Assembly: GCA_026125895.1 (NCBI GenBank)
Contig: JAHCKG010000010.1
Span: forward strand, 78,652 to 142,651
Origin: Pseudolabrys sp.
GTDB taxonomy: Bacteria > Pseudomonadota > Alphaproteobacteria > Rhizobiales > Xanthobacteraceae
DNA: 64,000 bases
Direction: 5' to 3'
A program made the translations under genes and the position numbers. Shown here piece after piece: positions 34,610 through 43,781 of the stretch (the first letter of the stretch is position 1; each line of letters starts with the position of its first letter). The notes under the pieces are model-generated. The model saw only the letters and a program-made list of their open reading frames with translations. It was not told where the DNA came from and did not search any database.

Positions 34610-36136
34610 TCAGTTGAGATCGAGGCAGACGCATTTGAGATCGGTGAAAGCCTCGAGGCCGTGGCGCGAGCCTTCGCGGCCGAGGCCGGACTGCTTCATG
34701 CCGCCGAACGGCGTCGGCGCGCCGGTCATCTTGACGCGGTTGACCGCGACCATGCCGTAGTCCAGCGCGCGGCTCAGGCGTAGTGCGCGGCCGCTGTCCC
34801 TGGTCACGACATAGGCGATCAGGCCGTATTCGGTATCGTTGGCGCGCCGCACGACTTCGTCTTCGGTGTCGAACACCGTGACGGCGGCGACCGGCGCGAA
34901 GCTCTCCTCGTGCATGATCGCGGCGTCGTCGGGCACGTCGGCGAGCAGCGTCGGCATCACGAACAGCGGACCGGGCGCGGCGTCGGCGCCGGCGAGGCGG
35001 CGTGCGCCCTTGCGCAGCGCGTTGTCGATCTGCGCCTTTGCCTTGGCGACGGCGCGTTCATGCATCAGCGGGCCGATCGCCGTGTCGGGATCAAGGCCCG
35101 GCCCGACCGTGAGCGCGGCGATGCGCGCGGCATAGCGTCGGCAGAACTCGGGATAGAGCGCGCGCTGGACATAGATGCGGTTGGCGGCAAGGCAATCCTG
35201 CCCCGATGTGGCGAACTTGGCGTCCATGGCGATGCTGACAGCGCGCTCGATGTCCGCGTCCTCGAATACGATCAGCGGCGCATGGCCGCCGAGCTCCATC
35301 ACCAGGCGTTTTACGGTGGCGCCGCTGCGCGTCGCGATCTGGCGGCCGATCTCGGTCGAGCCGGTGAAGCTGACGATGCGCACGCGCGGATCGCTACACA
35401 GCACTTCGGCGATCGGCGGCGCTTCGCCAGTGACGACGTTGAACACGCCGGCCGGCAGCCCGGCGCGCGCCGCGAGTTCAGCCAGCGCCAGCGCCGACAG
35501 CGGCGTGTAGGACGAGGGATGCGCGACCACGGTGCAGCCGGCGGCGAGCGCGGCGGCGGCCTTGCGCGTCAGCATCGCGGCCGGGAAATTCCAGGGCGTC
35601 AGCAGCGCCGCGACGCCGAGCGGCTCGCGCACCGTCAGCATCTGCGCACCGCCGAGATGACTCGCCGTCGTCTCGGCGCCGAGGCGTTTGCCCTCTTCGG
35701 CGAACCACTCGACGAAGGAAGCGGCGTAGTCGATCTCGCCGCGCGCTTCGTCGAGCGGCTTGCCCTGCTCCAGCGTCATGATCAGCGCCAGATCCTCACG
35801 GGCCTCGACGATGAGGCCGTACCAGGCCTTGAGACGGGCGGCGCGCTCCTGCGGCAGCAGCGCCTTCCAGGCCGGAAATGCGCGGGCGGCGGCGGCGATC
35901 GCGGCGCGCGTCTCCGCGGCGCCGAGTGAGGCGACCCGCGCCAGATCGAGCCCGGTCGCCGGATCGCGCACCGTGAAGTCGGCGGCCGAGGGCGCGGCGG
36001 TCCAGCGGCCGTCGATGAAGCCTAGATCGCGCAGCAGGCGCGGATCGGCGAGACGGCCGAGCGCCGGATGCGCGCGTTCGTGCCGCGCCAGGCGGTCCGT
36101 GTGGGCAAGAGAATGCGCCTGCGCGAGCGATGTCAT
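34610..36136 (-). CDS. doeC: NAD(P)-dependent semialdehyde dehydrogenase (DoeC/Ssd-like)
   Basis: A 508-aa aldehyde dehydrogenase of the succinate-semialdehyde dehydrogenase branch. Motifs: TPWNFPAAMLTRK (cofactor), FTGSTEIGR, the catalytic glutamate in LVMELGGHAP, the catalytic cysteine in SGQDCLAANR, and PFGGMKQSGLGREG near the C-terminus. General SSADH activity is known for the family. In ectoine catabolic loci the same type of enzyme (DoeC/Ssd) oxidises aspartate semialdehyde to aspartate. It lies between ehuA and the aminotransferase gene on the same strand, with about 30 bases to the latter, so the pair would convert diaminobutyrate to aspartate. Confidence 0.88.
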   Translation of the reverse strand: MTSLAQAHSLAHTDRLARHERAHPALGRLADPRLLRDLGFIDGRWTAAPSAADFTVRDPATGLDLARVASLGAAETRAAIAAAARAFPAWKALLPQERAARLKAWYGLIVEAREDLALIMTLEQGKPLDEARGEIDYAASFVEWFAEEGKRLGAETTASHLGGAQMLTVREPLGVAALLTPWNFPAAMLTRKAAAALAAGCTVVAHPSSYTPLSALALAELAARAGLPAGVFNVVTGEAPPIAEVLCSDPRVRIVSFTGSTEIGRQIATRSGATVKRLVMELGGHAPLIVFEDADIERAVSIAMDAKFATSGQDCLAANRIYVQRALYPEFCRRYAARIAALTVGPGLDPDTAIGPLMHERAVAKAKAQIDNALRKGARRLAGADAAPGPLFVMPTLLADVPDDAAIMHEESFAPVAAVTVFDTEDEVVRRANDTEYGLIAYVVTRDSGRALRLSRALDYGMVAVNRVKMTGAPTPFGGMKQSGLGREGSRHGLEAFTDLKCVCLDLN

Positions 36137-36145
36137 GGCCGATAT

Positions 36146-36166
36146 CCCGAATTGAAGAATTTCGGG
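36146..36166. promoter_or_regulatory. Inverted repeat just upstream of doeC
   Basis: The arms CCCGAA and TTCGGG with a 9-base spacer lie 10 bases upstream of the doeC start, in the 134-base gap after ehuA. They may be an operator or an RNA hairpin. Weak evidence. Confidence 0.25.
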
Positions 36167-36270
36167 TGCACTATGAGGGACATCCGCCTGAGAACCTGTC
36201 TGTTCTCGGGCGGCTCCGCCGAATGTTTATCGTTTCTGCGACGGCGAAACCGAGAGATTGTCGGTGGCGC

Positions 36271-37035
36271 TCAGCCGAGCACTGATGCGAGGAACTCGCG
36301 CGTGCGCGGCTGCTCGGGCGACGAGAAAATCCGCTCCGGCTCGCCCTGCTCGACGATCTGGCCCTTGTCGAAGAAGCAGACGCGGTCGGAGACTTCGCGG
36401 GCAAAGCGCATCTCGTGCGTCACCAGCAGCATGGTCAGGTCGTGCTCGTGCGCCAGATCGCGGATGACGCCGAGCACTTCGCCGACGAGCTGCGGATCGA
36501 GCGCCGACGTCGGCTCGTCGAACAGCAGAACGCGCGGCCGCATCGCCAGCGCCCGCGCGATGGCGACGCGCTGCTGCTGGCCGCCGGAGAGCTGCGAGGG
36601 GTAGTGATCCTTCTTGTCGGCGAGCCCCACCATCTTCAGGAGATCGACGCCGCGGCACTCCGCCTCGGTCCGCGCCAGGCCGAGGACGCGCACCGGCGCC
36701 TCGATCACATTGCGCAGCACGGTCATGTGCGGGAACAGGTTGAAGCTCTGGAACACCATGCCGACATGCGTGCGTATCTGGCGCAGATGTTTCTCGCGCG
36801 CCTTGAACGGCCCGTGGCCGCCCTCCTCGTGATAGGGCATGCCGGCGAGCGTCAGCGTGCCTTCCTGGAACGGCTCCAGCGTCATGAGAATGCGCAGCAC
36901 GGTCGATTTGCCCGAGCCGGACGGTCCGATCAGCGTCACCTTCTCGCCCTGCTGCACCTCAAAATCGAAGTTCCGCAGCACGGTGAGCGCGCCGAACCGT
37001 TTGGTCACGTTGCTGAAGCGAATGATCGGGTTCAT
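36271..37035 (-). CDS. ehuA: Ectoine/hydroxyectoine ABC transporter ATPase
   Basis: The 254-aa ATPase of a polar-amino-acid-type ABC importer. Walker A is GPSGSGKST, the Q-loop lies in [15 protein letters not shown], the signature is [16 protein letters not shown], Walker B is [14 protein letters not shown] and the switch His is in LVTHEM. ATG 37035 overlaps the stop of ehuD by four bases, so the start is well supported; a longer in-frame extension is the shadow of ehuD. Its place at the end of the ehuBCDA run inside an ectoine catabolic cluster supports the Ehu assignment over a generic glutamine transporter. Confidence 0.92.
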   Translation of the reverse strand: MNPIIRFSNVTKRFGALTVLRNFDFEVQQGEKVTLIGPSGSGKSTVLRILMTLEPFQEGTLTLAGMPYHEEGGHGPFKAREKHLRQIRTHVGMVFQSFNLFPHMTVLRNVIEAPVRVLGLARTEAECRGVDLLKMVGLADKKDHYPSQLSGGQQQRVAIARALAMRPRVLLFDEPTSALDPQLVGEVLGVIRDLAHEHDLTMLLVTHEMRFAREVSDRVCFFDKGQIVEQGEPERIFSSPEQPRTREFLASVLG

Positions 37036-37724
37036 CGCAATGCAATCCCTCTCTTCGGCAGAACACGCTCGATGACATGGATCAGCGCCGAGCAGCCAAT
37101 CGTCAGGATGAGGAAGATCAGGCCGACCAGCGACAGCGGCACCAGATATTCGAACGTGCGGTCGCCGATCAGGTTGGCGAGGTTGAGCATATCGACAACC
37201 GTGATCACCGACAGCACCGGTGTGTCCTTCAGCATCGACACCAGGTAGTTGCCGAGCGCCGGCACAATGCGCGGGATCGCCTGCGGGATGACGACGTCGC
37301 GGTAGGTCCGCGCGCGCGACAGGTTGAGCGCGGTGGCGGCTTCCCACTGGCCGCGGCCGATGGCGTCGAGCCCGGCGCGGAAGACCTCCGAGGTGTAGGC
37401 GGAATACTGCAAGCCCAGCGCCAGCGCCCCGGTCAGGAAGGCTGGAAGCACGATGCCGAAATCGGGCAGCACGTAGAACAGGAAGAACAACTGGATCAGC
37501 AGCGGCGTGTCGCGCAGGAATTCGACGATCAGGCCGACCGGCCAGGTGATCAGCCGGCTGTTGGCACGGCGCAGAAGCGCAAAGAGAAGGCCCACCACCA
37601 TGGCGATGGCGAAGCCGCACACCGTCGCCTCGAGCGTGACGATGAGGCCGATGCCGAGGATCGGCAGGATGGAGATGGCATAGGCCAGCGGGCTCGAAGT
37701 GTCCCAGGCGAAGCCGTACATCAT
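37032..37724 (-). CDS. ehuD: Ectoine/hydroxyectoine ABC transporter permease EhuD
   Basis: A 230-aa HisMQ-type permease with about five TM helices. The EAA loop ([20 protein letters not shown], then [13 protein letters not shown]) docks the ATPase. The start is ATG 37724, which overlaps the ehuC stop (ATGA) and has AAAGGAG seven bases upstream; another ATG follows directly. Together with EhuC it forms the membrane channel of the ectoine importer known from Sinorhizobium. An N-terminal extension in the same frame is the shadow of ehuC. Confidence 0.92.
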   Translation of the reverse strand: MMYGFAWDTSSPLAYAISILPILGIGLIVTLEATVCGFAIAMVVGLLFALLRRANSRLITWPVGLIVEFLRDTPLLIQLFFLFYVLPDFGIVLPAFLTGALALGLQYSAYTSEVFRAGLDAIGRGQWEAATALNLSRARTYRDVVIPQAIPRIVPALGNYLVSMLKDTPVLSVITVVDMLNLANLIGDRTFEYLVPLSLVGLIFLILTIGCSALIHVIERVLPKRGIALR

Positions 37725-38386
37725 GACGCCGCTCCTTTCGGGAACGCGGCGCCGCGGCGCAGCTTCTTTTCCAGCCAACGCATCAAGGCCGCGATGACCA
37801 GCGCCATGGCAAAATAGAGGAGCAGGGTCAGCGTATAAATCGGCACGCTCTGCAGCGTGAGATTGCGCAGCGACTGCGCCTGAAAGCTGAGATCGGCGAT
37901 GGAGATGAAGGACACCAGCGCGGTGTCTTTCAGATTCTGGATCGCCAGGTTGCCGAAGGACGGCATCATCTCGATGACGGCCTGCGGCAGCACGATGTGC
38001 ATCAGCGTGTGGGCGCGGTTGAAGTTGAGCGCCTTGGCGGCCTCGCGCTGCTGCTCCGACACCGACACCAGCGCGCCGCGCACCACCTCCGCGCCATAGG
38101 CGCCGATGTTCAGGGCGAGGCCCACGATGCCGGTGGCAATCGGATCGAACGAGATGCCGACCAGCGGCAGCGCGTAATAGAGCCAGAACAATTGCACCAG
38201 CAGCGAGGTGCCGCGGAAGATCTCGATATAGATAAGTGCGATGGCCGACAGAAGCCGGCCGCCGGCAACCCGGGCGATGCCGGCCGCGAAGGCGAAGACG
38301 GCGCCGAGCAGCGTCGAGGCGATCGCGATAATCGCGGTCACCTCGGCGCCCTTGATCAGGTTCGGCAGAAGTTGCGTCCAGGTCAT
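37721..38386 (-). CDS. ehuC: Ectoine/hydroxyectoine ABC transporter permease EhuC
   Basis: A 221-aa polar-amino-acid permease of the HisMQ family with about five TM helices. It contains [18 protein letters not shown] and the EAA loop [21 protein letters not shown] then [13 protein letters not shown]. It is the partner of EhuD. It follows ehuB by about 70 bases and overlaps ehuD by four, so the transporter genes are translationally coupled. Confidence 0.92.
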   Translation of the reverse strand: MTWTQLLPNLIKGAEVTAIIAIASTLLGAVFAFAAGIARVAGGRLLSAIALIYIEIFRGTSLLVQLFWLYYALPLVGISFDPIATGIVGLALNIGAYGAEVVRGALVSVSEQQREAAKALNFNRAHTLMHIVLPQAVIEMMPSFGNLAIQNLKDTALVSFISIADLSFQAQSLRNLTLQSVPIYTLTLLLYFAMALVIAALMRWLEKKLRRGAAFPKGAAS

Positions 38387-38455
38387 CGGCGCCCCTGTCG
38401 ATCGACGAGGAAAACGGCGCCGGCGGGAATGGTTCCGCCGGCGCCGGTCGTTGGC

Positions 38456-39307
38456 TTATTTGCCCGCGCAGAGATCCTTCATGTTCTGCTTGCGCGCCGC
38501 CTCGACGCTCTCCTGGCTCAGGCCATGCGAGGTCAGGATCTTGGCGTATTCGTCGGTCTTCTTGAACTCGATCAGCGCCTTGTTGAAGGCATCGTAGAGT
38601 TCCTTGTCTTCGGGGCGGAAGTCGAAGCCGCCATAGCTGCGCACCGACTTGCCCTTGATCACCGGATCGCTGAAGGGCTTGGCCTGCTCGACACCCTTTT
38701 GCCCCTCCGCCAGCTTGGCGACGGTGAGCTCGGTCGCCGCATAAGCGTCGGCACGGCCGGTCTGGATGGTCGACGGCGCATCGGCATTGGCCTGAATCAT
38801 GACCAACTGCGAATCCGGGATGCCGACGCCATGCGCGAAGTCGAGTTGGTCGGCGCCGCTGACGATCGCCATCTTCAGTGACTTGTCCTTCTTGATGTCC
38901 TCGAAGCTGTGCAGCTTCTTCGGATTGCCGGCCTTGACCAGGAAGCCCTCGCCATAGCTTGAGTTCGGCTCGGTGAAGGTCACCTGCTTGCAGCGGTCCG
39001 GCAGGATGTTCATCTCGGCGGCGACGAAGTCGTAGCGCTTGGCCTTGAGGCCGGGGATCAGCGAGCCGAACGGCGTCACCGTCCAGTCGATCTCCTTGAC
39101 GCCGAGCTTGTTCAGCACCGCGATGGCTACCTCCGGACCGATACCCTTGGCCTTGCCGTCGGCATCCATATAGCCATAGGGCACTTCATTGGCGGTGGCG
39201 GCGCGGATGTAACCTTGCGACTGAATGTCCTTCAGCGTCGTGGCATTGGCGGTTCCGATACTCGCGATCGCAATGGCGAGGATGCTGCAAGCTCCGATCA
39301 AACGCAT
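38456..39307 (-). CDS. ehuB: Ectoine/hydroxyectoine-binding periplasmic protein
   Basis: The 283-aa solute receptor of the Ehu ABC importer. A signal peptide (MRLIGACSILAIAIASIGTANA) precedes a family 3 bacterial binding fold. Features include RAATANEVPYGYMDADGKAKGIGPEVA, VTPFGSLIPGLKAKRYDFVAAEM (ligand pocket), and PDRCKQVTF near the hinge. AGGAG seven bases before ATG 39307 decides the start over the ATG two codons upstream. It is coded between eutE and ehuC. The high-affinity binding of ectoines is known for the Sinorhizobium homologue. Confidence 0.93.
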   Translation of the reverse strand: MRLIGACSILAIAIASIGTANATTLKDIQSQGYIRAATANEVPYGYMDADGKAKGIGPEVAIAVLNKLGVKEIDWTVTPFGSLIPGLKAKRYDFVAAEMNILPDRCKQVTFTEPNSSYGEGFLVKAGNPKKLHSFEDIKKDKSLKMAIVSGADQLDFAHGVGIPDSQLVMIQANADAPSTIQTGRADAYAATELTVAKLAEGQKGVEQAKPFSDPVIKGKSVRSYGGFDFRPEDKELYDAFNKALIEFKKTDEYAKILTSHGLSQESVEAARKQNMKDLCAGK

Positions 39308-39401
39308 CGTCATGCTCCTTTGTTCAAAATACAGTCGCCCGTTGTTTCCCTCTTGGCGCCCCGGCCGGAACGAGCGCAGCTGCGGCCGGACGCCGTCGCT
39401 T

Positions 39402-40430
39402 CTAGGTTCCGACGGTCGCAATCACCGCCAGACAATCTCCGGTCTTGATCAGGCCGGGGAAATGACGCGCCGCGACGATGCCGTCGACGGCCGCGCGATA
39501 TTCGAACGGCGCGCCGCCGGTGCGCTTGATCGGATTGATCAGCGCGACGACATCGCCCTTGCGCACCGGGTCGCCGAGATCCTTGAGCTGCTCGACCAGC
39601 CCGTCCTCGAAGGCAAAGCCGAAGCATTCGTCGGACGGCATATCGAGCCACTGCGTCGGCCGGCTTTCGATCTCGCCTTTGCAGATCCCGGCATGCCGCA
39701 ACACATTGCGGACGCCGCGCTTGGCAATTGAGATGCTGCGCGCCGTGGCGGTGCCGCCGCCGGCAAGCTCGGTGGTCATGAACACCTTGCCCATGCTCTC
39801 GGCGACCGTATCGAGCATGCCGACCGGATCGATCTCGCGCATGCGCATCGAATAGGGCGCGCTGAAGGCGGCGACGGCGGCAAAGCAGGCGTCCTCCTGC
39901 TTCTTGTCGTCGAGCGCATGCGCCGCGGCATAAGGCAGGAACTCCAGCGTGCGGCCGCCGGAATGGAAATCAAGCACGATGTCGGCGCGCGGCAGGAGAT
40001 AACGCGTGACGTAATCGGCGATCTTCTCGGTGAAGGTGCCGTCGGCGCGTCCGGGGAAACTGCGGTTGAGATTGCCGCGGTCGATCGGCGACGTGCGCGT
40101 GCCGACGGCGAGCGCCGGGTAGTTCAGCGCCGGAATGATGATGACGCGGCCACTGACGTCCTCGGCGCGCAGGTTGCGGGCCAGATCGTAGAGCGCGATC
40201 GGGCCTTCATATTCGTCGCCATGATTGCCGCCGATGAGCAGCGCGGTGGGCCCTTCACCGCGGCGGATGACCGCGATCGGGATCATCACCGAGCCCCAGG
40301 CGCTGTCGTCGCGGCTGTAGGGCAGCCGCAGGAAACCGTGCTGCACGCCGTCGGCGGCAAAATCGATGGTCGCCTTGATCGGCGATGGCGGCGTCGGCAG
40401 ATCGGGCGTGGCTGGGATGGTCATGGTCAT
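39402..40430 (-). CDS. eutE: N-acetyl-L-2,4-diaminobutyrate deacetylase (EutE/DoeB)
   Basis: A 342-aa zinc-dependent deacylase of the succinylglutamate desuccinylase/aspartoacylase family. Zinc ligands are seen in LIGGNHGDEYEG (His, Glu) and IVLDFHSGGRTLEF (His); NRSFPGRADG holds conserved substrate Arg residues. In the ectoine pathway it removes the acetyl group from N-acetyl-L-2,4-diaminobutyrate, giving diaminobutyrate. ATG 40430 overlaps the stop of the preceding hydrolase gene by four bases, which fixes the start; upstream residues in the same frame are shadow. Confidence 0.92.
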   Translation of the reverse strand: MTMTIPATPDLPTPPSPIKATIDFAADGVQHGFLRLPYSRDDSAWGSVMIPIAVIRRGEGPTALLIGGNHGDEYEGPIALYDLARNLRAEDVSGRVIIIPALNYPALAVGTRTSPIDRGNLNRSFPGRADGTFTEKIADYVTRYLLPRADIVLDFHSGGRTLEFLPYAAAHALDDKKQEDACFAAVAAFSAPYSMRMREIDPVGMLDTVAESMGKVFMTTELAGGGTATARSISIAKRGVRNVLRHAGICKGEIESRPTQWLDMPSDECFGFAFEDGLVEQLKDLGDPVRKGDVVALINPIKRTGGAPFEYRAAVDGIVAARHFPGLIKTGDCLAVIATVGT

Positions 40431-41605
40431 GCCTTGACGAACAACTGGCGCGGCACCTGCGCGAGACAATCGACGCCGGTGTCGGTGATGACGATGCTTT
40501 CGGTGATCTCGAGGCCCATCGTGTCGAGCCACAGCCCACTCATGAAATGGAATGTCATGCCGGGTTTGAGTTCGGTGCGGTCGCCGGGGCGCAGGCTCAT
40601 GGTGCGTTCGCCCCAGTCCGGCGGATAACTCAGGCCGATGGCATAGCCGGTGCGGTTGTCCTTGATGAAGCCGTGCTTCTTGAGCACGGCGAAAAAGGCG
40701 TTGGCGATGTCTTCGCAGGTGTTGCCGGGTTTGGCGGCGGCGAGCCCCGCCTCCATGCCGTCCAGCGTCGCCTTCTCGGCGTCGAGGAATTGCTGGTGCG
40801 GCTTGCCGAGGAACACGGTGCGCGACAGCGGACAGTGATAGCGCTTGTAGACGCCGGCGATCTCGAAGAACGTGCCCTCGCCGGACCGCATCGGCTTGTC
40901 GTCCCAGGTCAGATGCGGCGCCGAGGCATCGATGCCCGACGGCAAGAGCGGCACCAGCGCCGGATAGTCGCCGCCGAAGCCATCGACGCCGCGGATGCCG
41001 GCGTCATAGATCTCGGCGACGAGATCGCATTTGCGCATGCCGGGCTCGATCTTCTCGAGGATGCGCTGATGCATGGCGCCGACGATACGGCCGGCCTTGC
41101 GCATGTAGTCGAGCTCGGTCGGGCTCTTGACCGCGCGCTGCCAGTTCACCAGCGCGGTCGCGTCGCGGAACGTCGCGTTGGGCAGGTGCTTCTGCAGCGA
41201 CGCGTAAGCCGCCGCCGAAAAGTAATAATTGTCCATCTCGACACCGATGACACCTTTGCCGAGGCGGCGCTCGTCGAGCACCTGCGCGAGAAAATCCATC
41301 GGATGGCGTTCGGTCGATTGCACGTAGTGGTCAGCGTAGCCGATGATGCTGGCTTCGCTCAGGCACGCAGTGCGCCGCGCGCCATTGGCATCCTGGCCGC
41401 GGCCGTACCAGATGGGCTCGCCCTCGGGCGGCACAATCACGCACTGATGCACATAGAACGACCAGCCGTCATAGCCGGTCAGCCAATGCATGTTGGACGG
41501 ATCGGTGACGATGAGCGTATCGATACCGGCGCGCTGCATGGCGGCGCGCGTCTTCGCCACGCGCGCATCGTATTCCTCTCGGGTGAAATTCAGGGCGGCG
41601 TTCAT
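40427..41605 (-). CDS. eutD: Ectoine hydrolase (EutD/DoeA)
   Basis: Opens the ectoine ring, giving N-acetyl-diaminobutyrate isomers. The 392-aa protein belongs to the M24 (pita-bread) fold. An N-terminal creatinase-like domain (residues 1-160) contains TDPSNMHWLTGYDGWSFY, and the C-terminal domain has GGDYPALVPLLPSG and FEIAGVYKRYHCPLSRTVF. The usual metal ligands of M24 aminopeptidases are largely replaced, as in ectoine hydrolases, which do not need metals. ATG 41605 overlaps the eutC stop (ATGA). It is the key diagnostic gene of ectoine catabolism. Confidence 0.94.
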   Translation of the reverse strand: MNAALNFTREEYDARVAKTRAAMQRAGIDTLIVTDPSNMHWLTGYDGWSFYVHQCVIVPPEGEPIWYGRGQDANGARRTACLSEASIIGYADHYVQSTERHPMDFLAQVLDERRLGKGVIGVEMDNYYFSAAAYASLQKHLPNATFRDATALVNWQRAVKSPTELDYMRKAGRIVGAMHQRILEKIEPGMRKCDLVAEIYDAGIRGVDGFGGDYPALVPLLPSGIDASAPHLTWDDKPMRSGEGTFFEIAGVYKRYHCPLSRTVFLGKPHQQFLDAEKATLDGMEAGLAAAKPGNTCEDIANAFFAVLKKHGFIKDNRTGYAIGLSYPPDWGERTMSLRPGDRTELKPGMTFHFMSGLWLDTMGLEITESIVITDTGVDCLAQVPRQLFVKA

Positions 41606-42621
41606 GAGGCGGTGCGTCCGTGCATTGTGGTATCGGTTTCGATGATCTGTCCGGCGCGGGCGGCCCGCGCGCGCTCGTTGGCGAGTACCGCGATGGCCGT
41701 GTCCTGCACGCCGGTGCCGGTGAGATCGCAGAGCGTGATGTCGCCGTCGCTGCGGCGGCCGCCCGGGCGACCGGCAATCACTTCGCCCAACGACGCGAAG
41801 GCGTCGGTATCCTTGACGATCCCGGCGGCGATGGCGTGATGCAGTTCGCCGAGACGGCGCGTCTGCGTCAGGCTGTCGGCGACATAGACCGCGCGCTTGA
41901 ACAGCGCCGGGTCGATCTCGTTCTTGTGCTCGCTGTCGGAGCCCATAGCGGTGACGTGCTGCCCGGCCGTCAGCCATTCGGCCTTGAGGATCGGCTGCTC
42001 GGCCGGCGTCGTGGTGACGACGACGTCGGCGCCGGCGACGGCCTCGGCGGCGCTCGCCATCGCCTCGACCTTGATGTTCAGCTCGGCCGACAGCGCGGCG
42101 GCGATCGCGCGCGCCTTCTGCGCATCGCGGCCCCAGATGCGGGCTCGCTCGATCGGCCGCACCAGCGTGAGCGCGTTCAATTGCAGCGCCGCCTGCCGGC
42201 CGCAACCGAGGATCGCGGCGACGCGGGCATCGACGCGAGCGAGATGCTTGGCGGCGACGGCGCCGGCCGCCGCCGTGCGGATGTCGGTGAGATAGCCGTT
42301 GTCGAGCAGCAACGCCTCAACCATGCCGGTGCGCGCCGAGAGCAGCATCATCAAGCCGCTGAGACTCGGCAGGCCGAGCTTGGGATTGTCGAAGAAGCCG
42401 GACGAGACCTTGAGCGCGAAGGACGACAGACCCGGCACATAGGCGGTCTTCACATCGACCTCGCCGCGCGCATCGACGATATCGAGACGCAAGATTGGCG
42501 GCATGACGACGGGCTTGGTGGCGAGCGCCAGGAACGCAGCCTCGACGCAATCGACCGCCGAGGCATCGAGACCGACGGCGCGGCGCAGTTCGGCCTCGGT
42601 GAGGATGAGCACTTCACTCAT
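41602..42621 (-). CDS. eutC: Ornithine cyclodeaminase/mu-crystallin family protein EutC
   Basis: A 339-aa NAD-binding protein of the ornithine cyclodeaminase/alanine dehydrogenase family. Motifs: GYLTDIRTAAAGAVAAKHLAR (conserved Arg for substrate), LGCGRQA (Rossmann loop), and ADVVVTTTPAEQPILKAEWL. In ehu-eut loci EutC works with EutA and EutB in converting 5-hydroxyectoine to ectoine. It overlaps eutB upstream and eutD downstream by four bases each. No EutA (Asp/Glu racemase-like) is seen in the window. Confidence 0.91.
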   Translation of the reverse strand: MSEVLILTEAELRRAVGLDASAVDCVEAAFLALATKPVVMPPILRLDIVDARGEVDVKTAYVPGLSSFALKVSSGFFDNPKLGLPSLSGLMMLLSARTGMVEALLLDNGYLTDIRTAAAGAVAAKHLARVDARVAAILGCGRQAALQLNALTLVRPIERARIWGRDAQKARAIAAALSAELNIKVEAMASAAEAVAGADVVVTTTPAEQPILKAEWLTAGQHVTAMGSDSEHKNEIDPALFKRAVYVADSLTQTRRLGELHHAIAAGIVKDTDAFASLGEVIAGRPGGRRSDGDITLCDLTGTGVQDTAIAVLANERARAARAGQIIETDTTMHGRTAS

Positions 42622-43619
42622 GCGCCGGCTCCGCCGACGATCCGCGCATGCGCCTGCGGATCGATGTTACGGCCCGAGAGAATGAGAGCGGTAGGCCCTT
42701 TGGAGCGAATCTTGCCGGCGAGCAGCGCGCCGATGCCGACCGCGCCGGCGCCCTCGACGACTTCGTCTTCCACGGTGAAGGCGTGACGGATGCCGGTGGC
42801 GATCTCGTCTTCCGACAGCAGCACCGTGTCAGTGAGCAGATCGCGGCACAGTTCGAACGTGACGCGGTTGTCGAGGCCGATGCCGCCGCCGAGCGAGTCG
42901 GCGAGACTCTCCACCTCCTCGACTGCAACCGGACGACCGGCCTTGATGCTTTCATACATCGCCGCGCCGCGCGCCATCGACACGCCGACGATGCGCGCCT
43001 GCGGCCGTGCCGCTTTCACCGCGACGGCGATGCCGGCGGCGAGGCCGCCGCCCGACAGCGGAATGACGACTGTCTCGACGTCCGGCAGGTCCTCGACGAT
43101 CTCGAGGCCGATGGTGCCCTGCCCGGCAACGACGGCGAGATCGTCAAACGGCGGCACTTCGGCAAGGCCATCGCGCTCGACGAGACGCGCGACTTCGGCT
43201 TGCGCGTCGTCCTGCGAACGGCCGACGATGTGCACTTCGGCGCCGAGCGCGCGGATCGCCTCGACCTTGTTGGTGGGCACGAGCGCCGACATGCAGACCA
43301 CGGCGCGCATGCCTTGCGCCTTGGCGGCATGCGCGAGCGCGCGGCCGTGATTGCCGGTGGAGGCGGTGACGACGCCGCGGCGCCGCGACGCCGCGTCGAG
43401 GCTCAGGATCGCATTGGTGGCGCCGCGCAGCTTGAAGGCGCCGGTGGTCTGCCGATTCTCGAGTTTGAGGTGGACCGGGACGCCGGCGATGGCGGACAGG
43501 CGCGGCGACGGCTGCAGCGGCGTCCGCAGCACGCGGCCATCGATGCGGCTACGGGCCGCGACGATCGCGTCATGCGCGCGATCGAACATGGTCGATTGTC
43601 TTGCAGAAGCGCAAGCCAT
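42618..43619 (-). CDS. eutB: Threonine dehydratase-like protein EutB
   Basis: A fold-II PLP enzyme of about 333 aa. The PLP lysine is in TTGAFKLRGATNAI, the phosphate-binding loop is PLSGGGLAAGI, and TASTGNHGRALA contacts the substrate. In ectoine loci EutB acts on hydroxyectoine, probably as a dehydratase, with EutA and EutC. Start choice: ATG 43619 has GAGG eight bases upstream; ATG 43589 is also possible. It is the first gene of the eut-ehu run, with a candidate promoter and a CATTACAAT motif upstream. Confidence 0.9.
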   Translation of the reverse strand: MACASARQSTMFDRAHDAIVAARSRIDGRVLRTPLQPSPRLSAIAGVPVHLKLENRQTTGAFKLRGATNAILSLDAASRRRGVVTASTGNHGRALAHAAKAQGMRAVVCMSALVPTNKVEAIRALGAEVHIVGRSQDDAQAEVARLVERDGLAEVPPFDDLAVVAGQGTIGLEIVEDLPDVETVVIPLSGGGLAAGIAVAVKAARPQARIVGVSMARGAAMYESIKAGRPVAVEEVESLADSLGGGIGLDNRVTFELCRDLLTDTVLLSEDEIATGIRHAFTVEDEVVEGAGAVGIGALLAGKIRSKGPTALILSGRNIDPQAHARIVGGAGA

Positions 43620-43719
43620 CGTCGCCGCCTCACTCGGGTGGAGCGCCGCGGACCGTCCGCGGCGCAAATCGAGGCGAACACGAACGACGAGAACGCCCGC
43701 ACGCCTTTCATCTCAAGGC

Positions 43720-43748
43720 ATGTTCGGGCGGGCTCTAAATCATGTCAA
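43720..43748 (-). promoter_or_regulatory. Candidate sigma-70 promoter of the eutB-ehuA operon
   Basis: On the minus strand TTGACA (43748-43743) is followed after exactly 17 bases by GAACAT (43725-43720). It points to eutB with a leader of about 90 bases. The -35 box is perfect and the -10 box weak, as expected for a regulated promoter. Confidence 0.45.
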
Positions 43749-43762
43749 TTTGAATATTGCAT

Positions 43763-43771
43763 CATTACAAT
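43763..43771. promoter_or_regulatory. CATTACAAT motif upstream of eutB
   Basis: The same 9 bases occur at 45235-45243 and 45267-45275 in the enuR/asnC intergenic region. This copy lies 15 bases upstream of the candidate -35 box of eutB. It shares 11 bases (ATCATTACAAT) with the asnC-proximal copy. It is likely the binding site of a common regulator. Confidence 0.5.
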
Positions 43772-43781
43772 TTTTGGAACA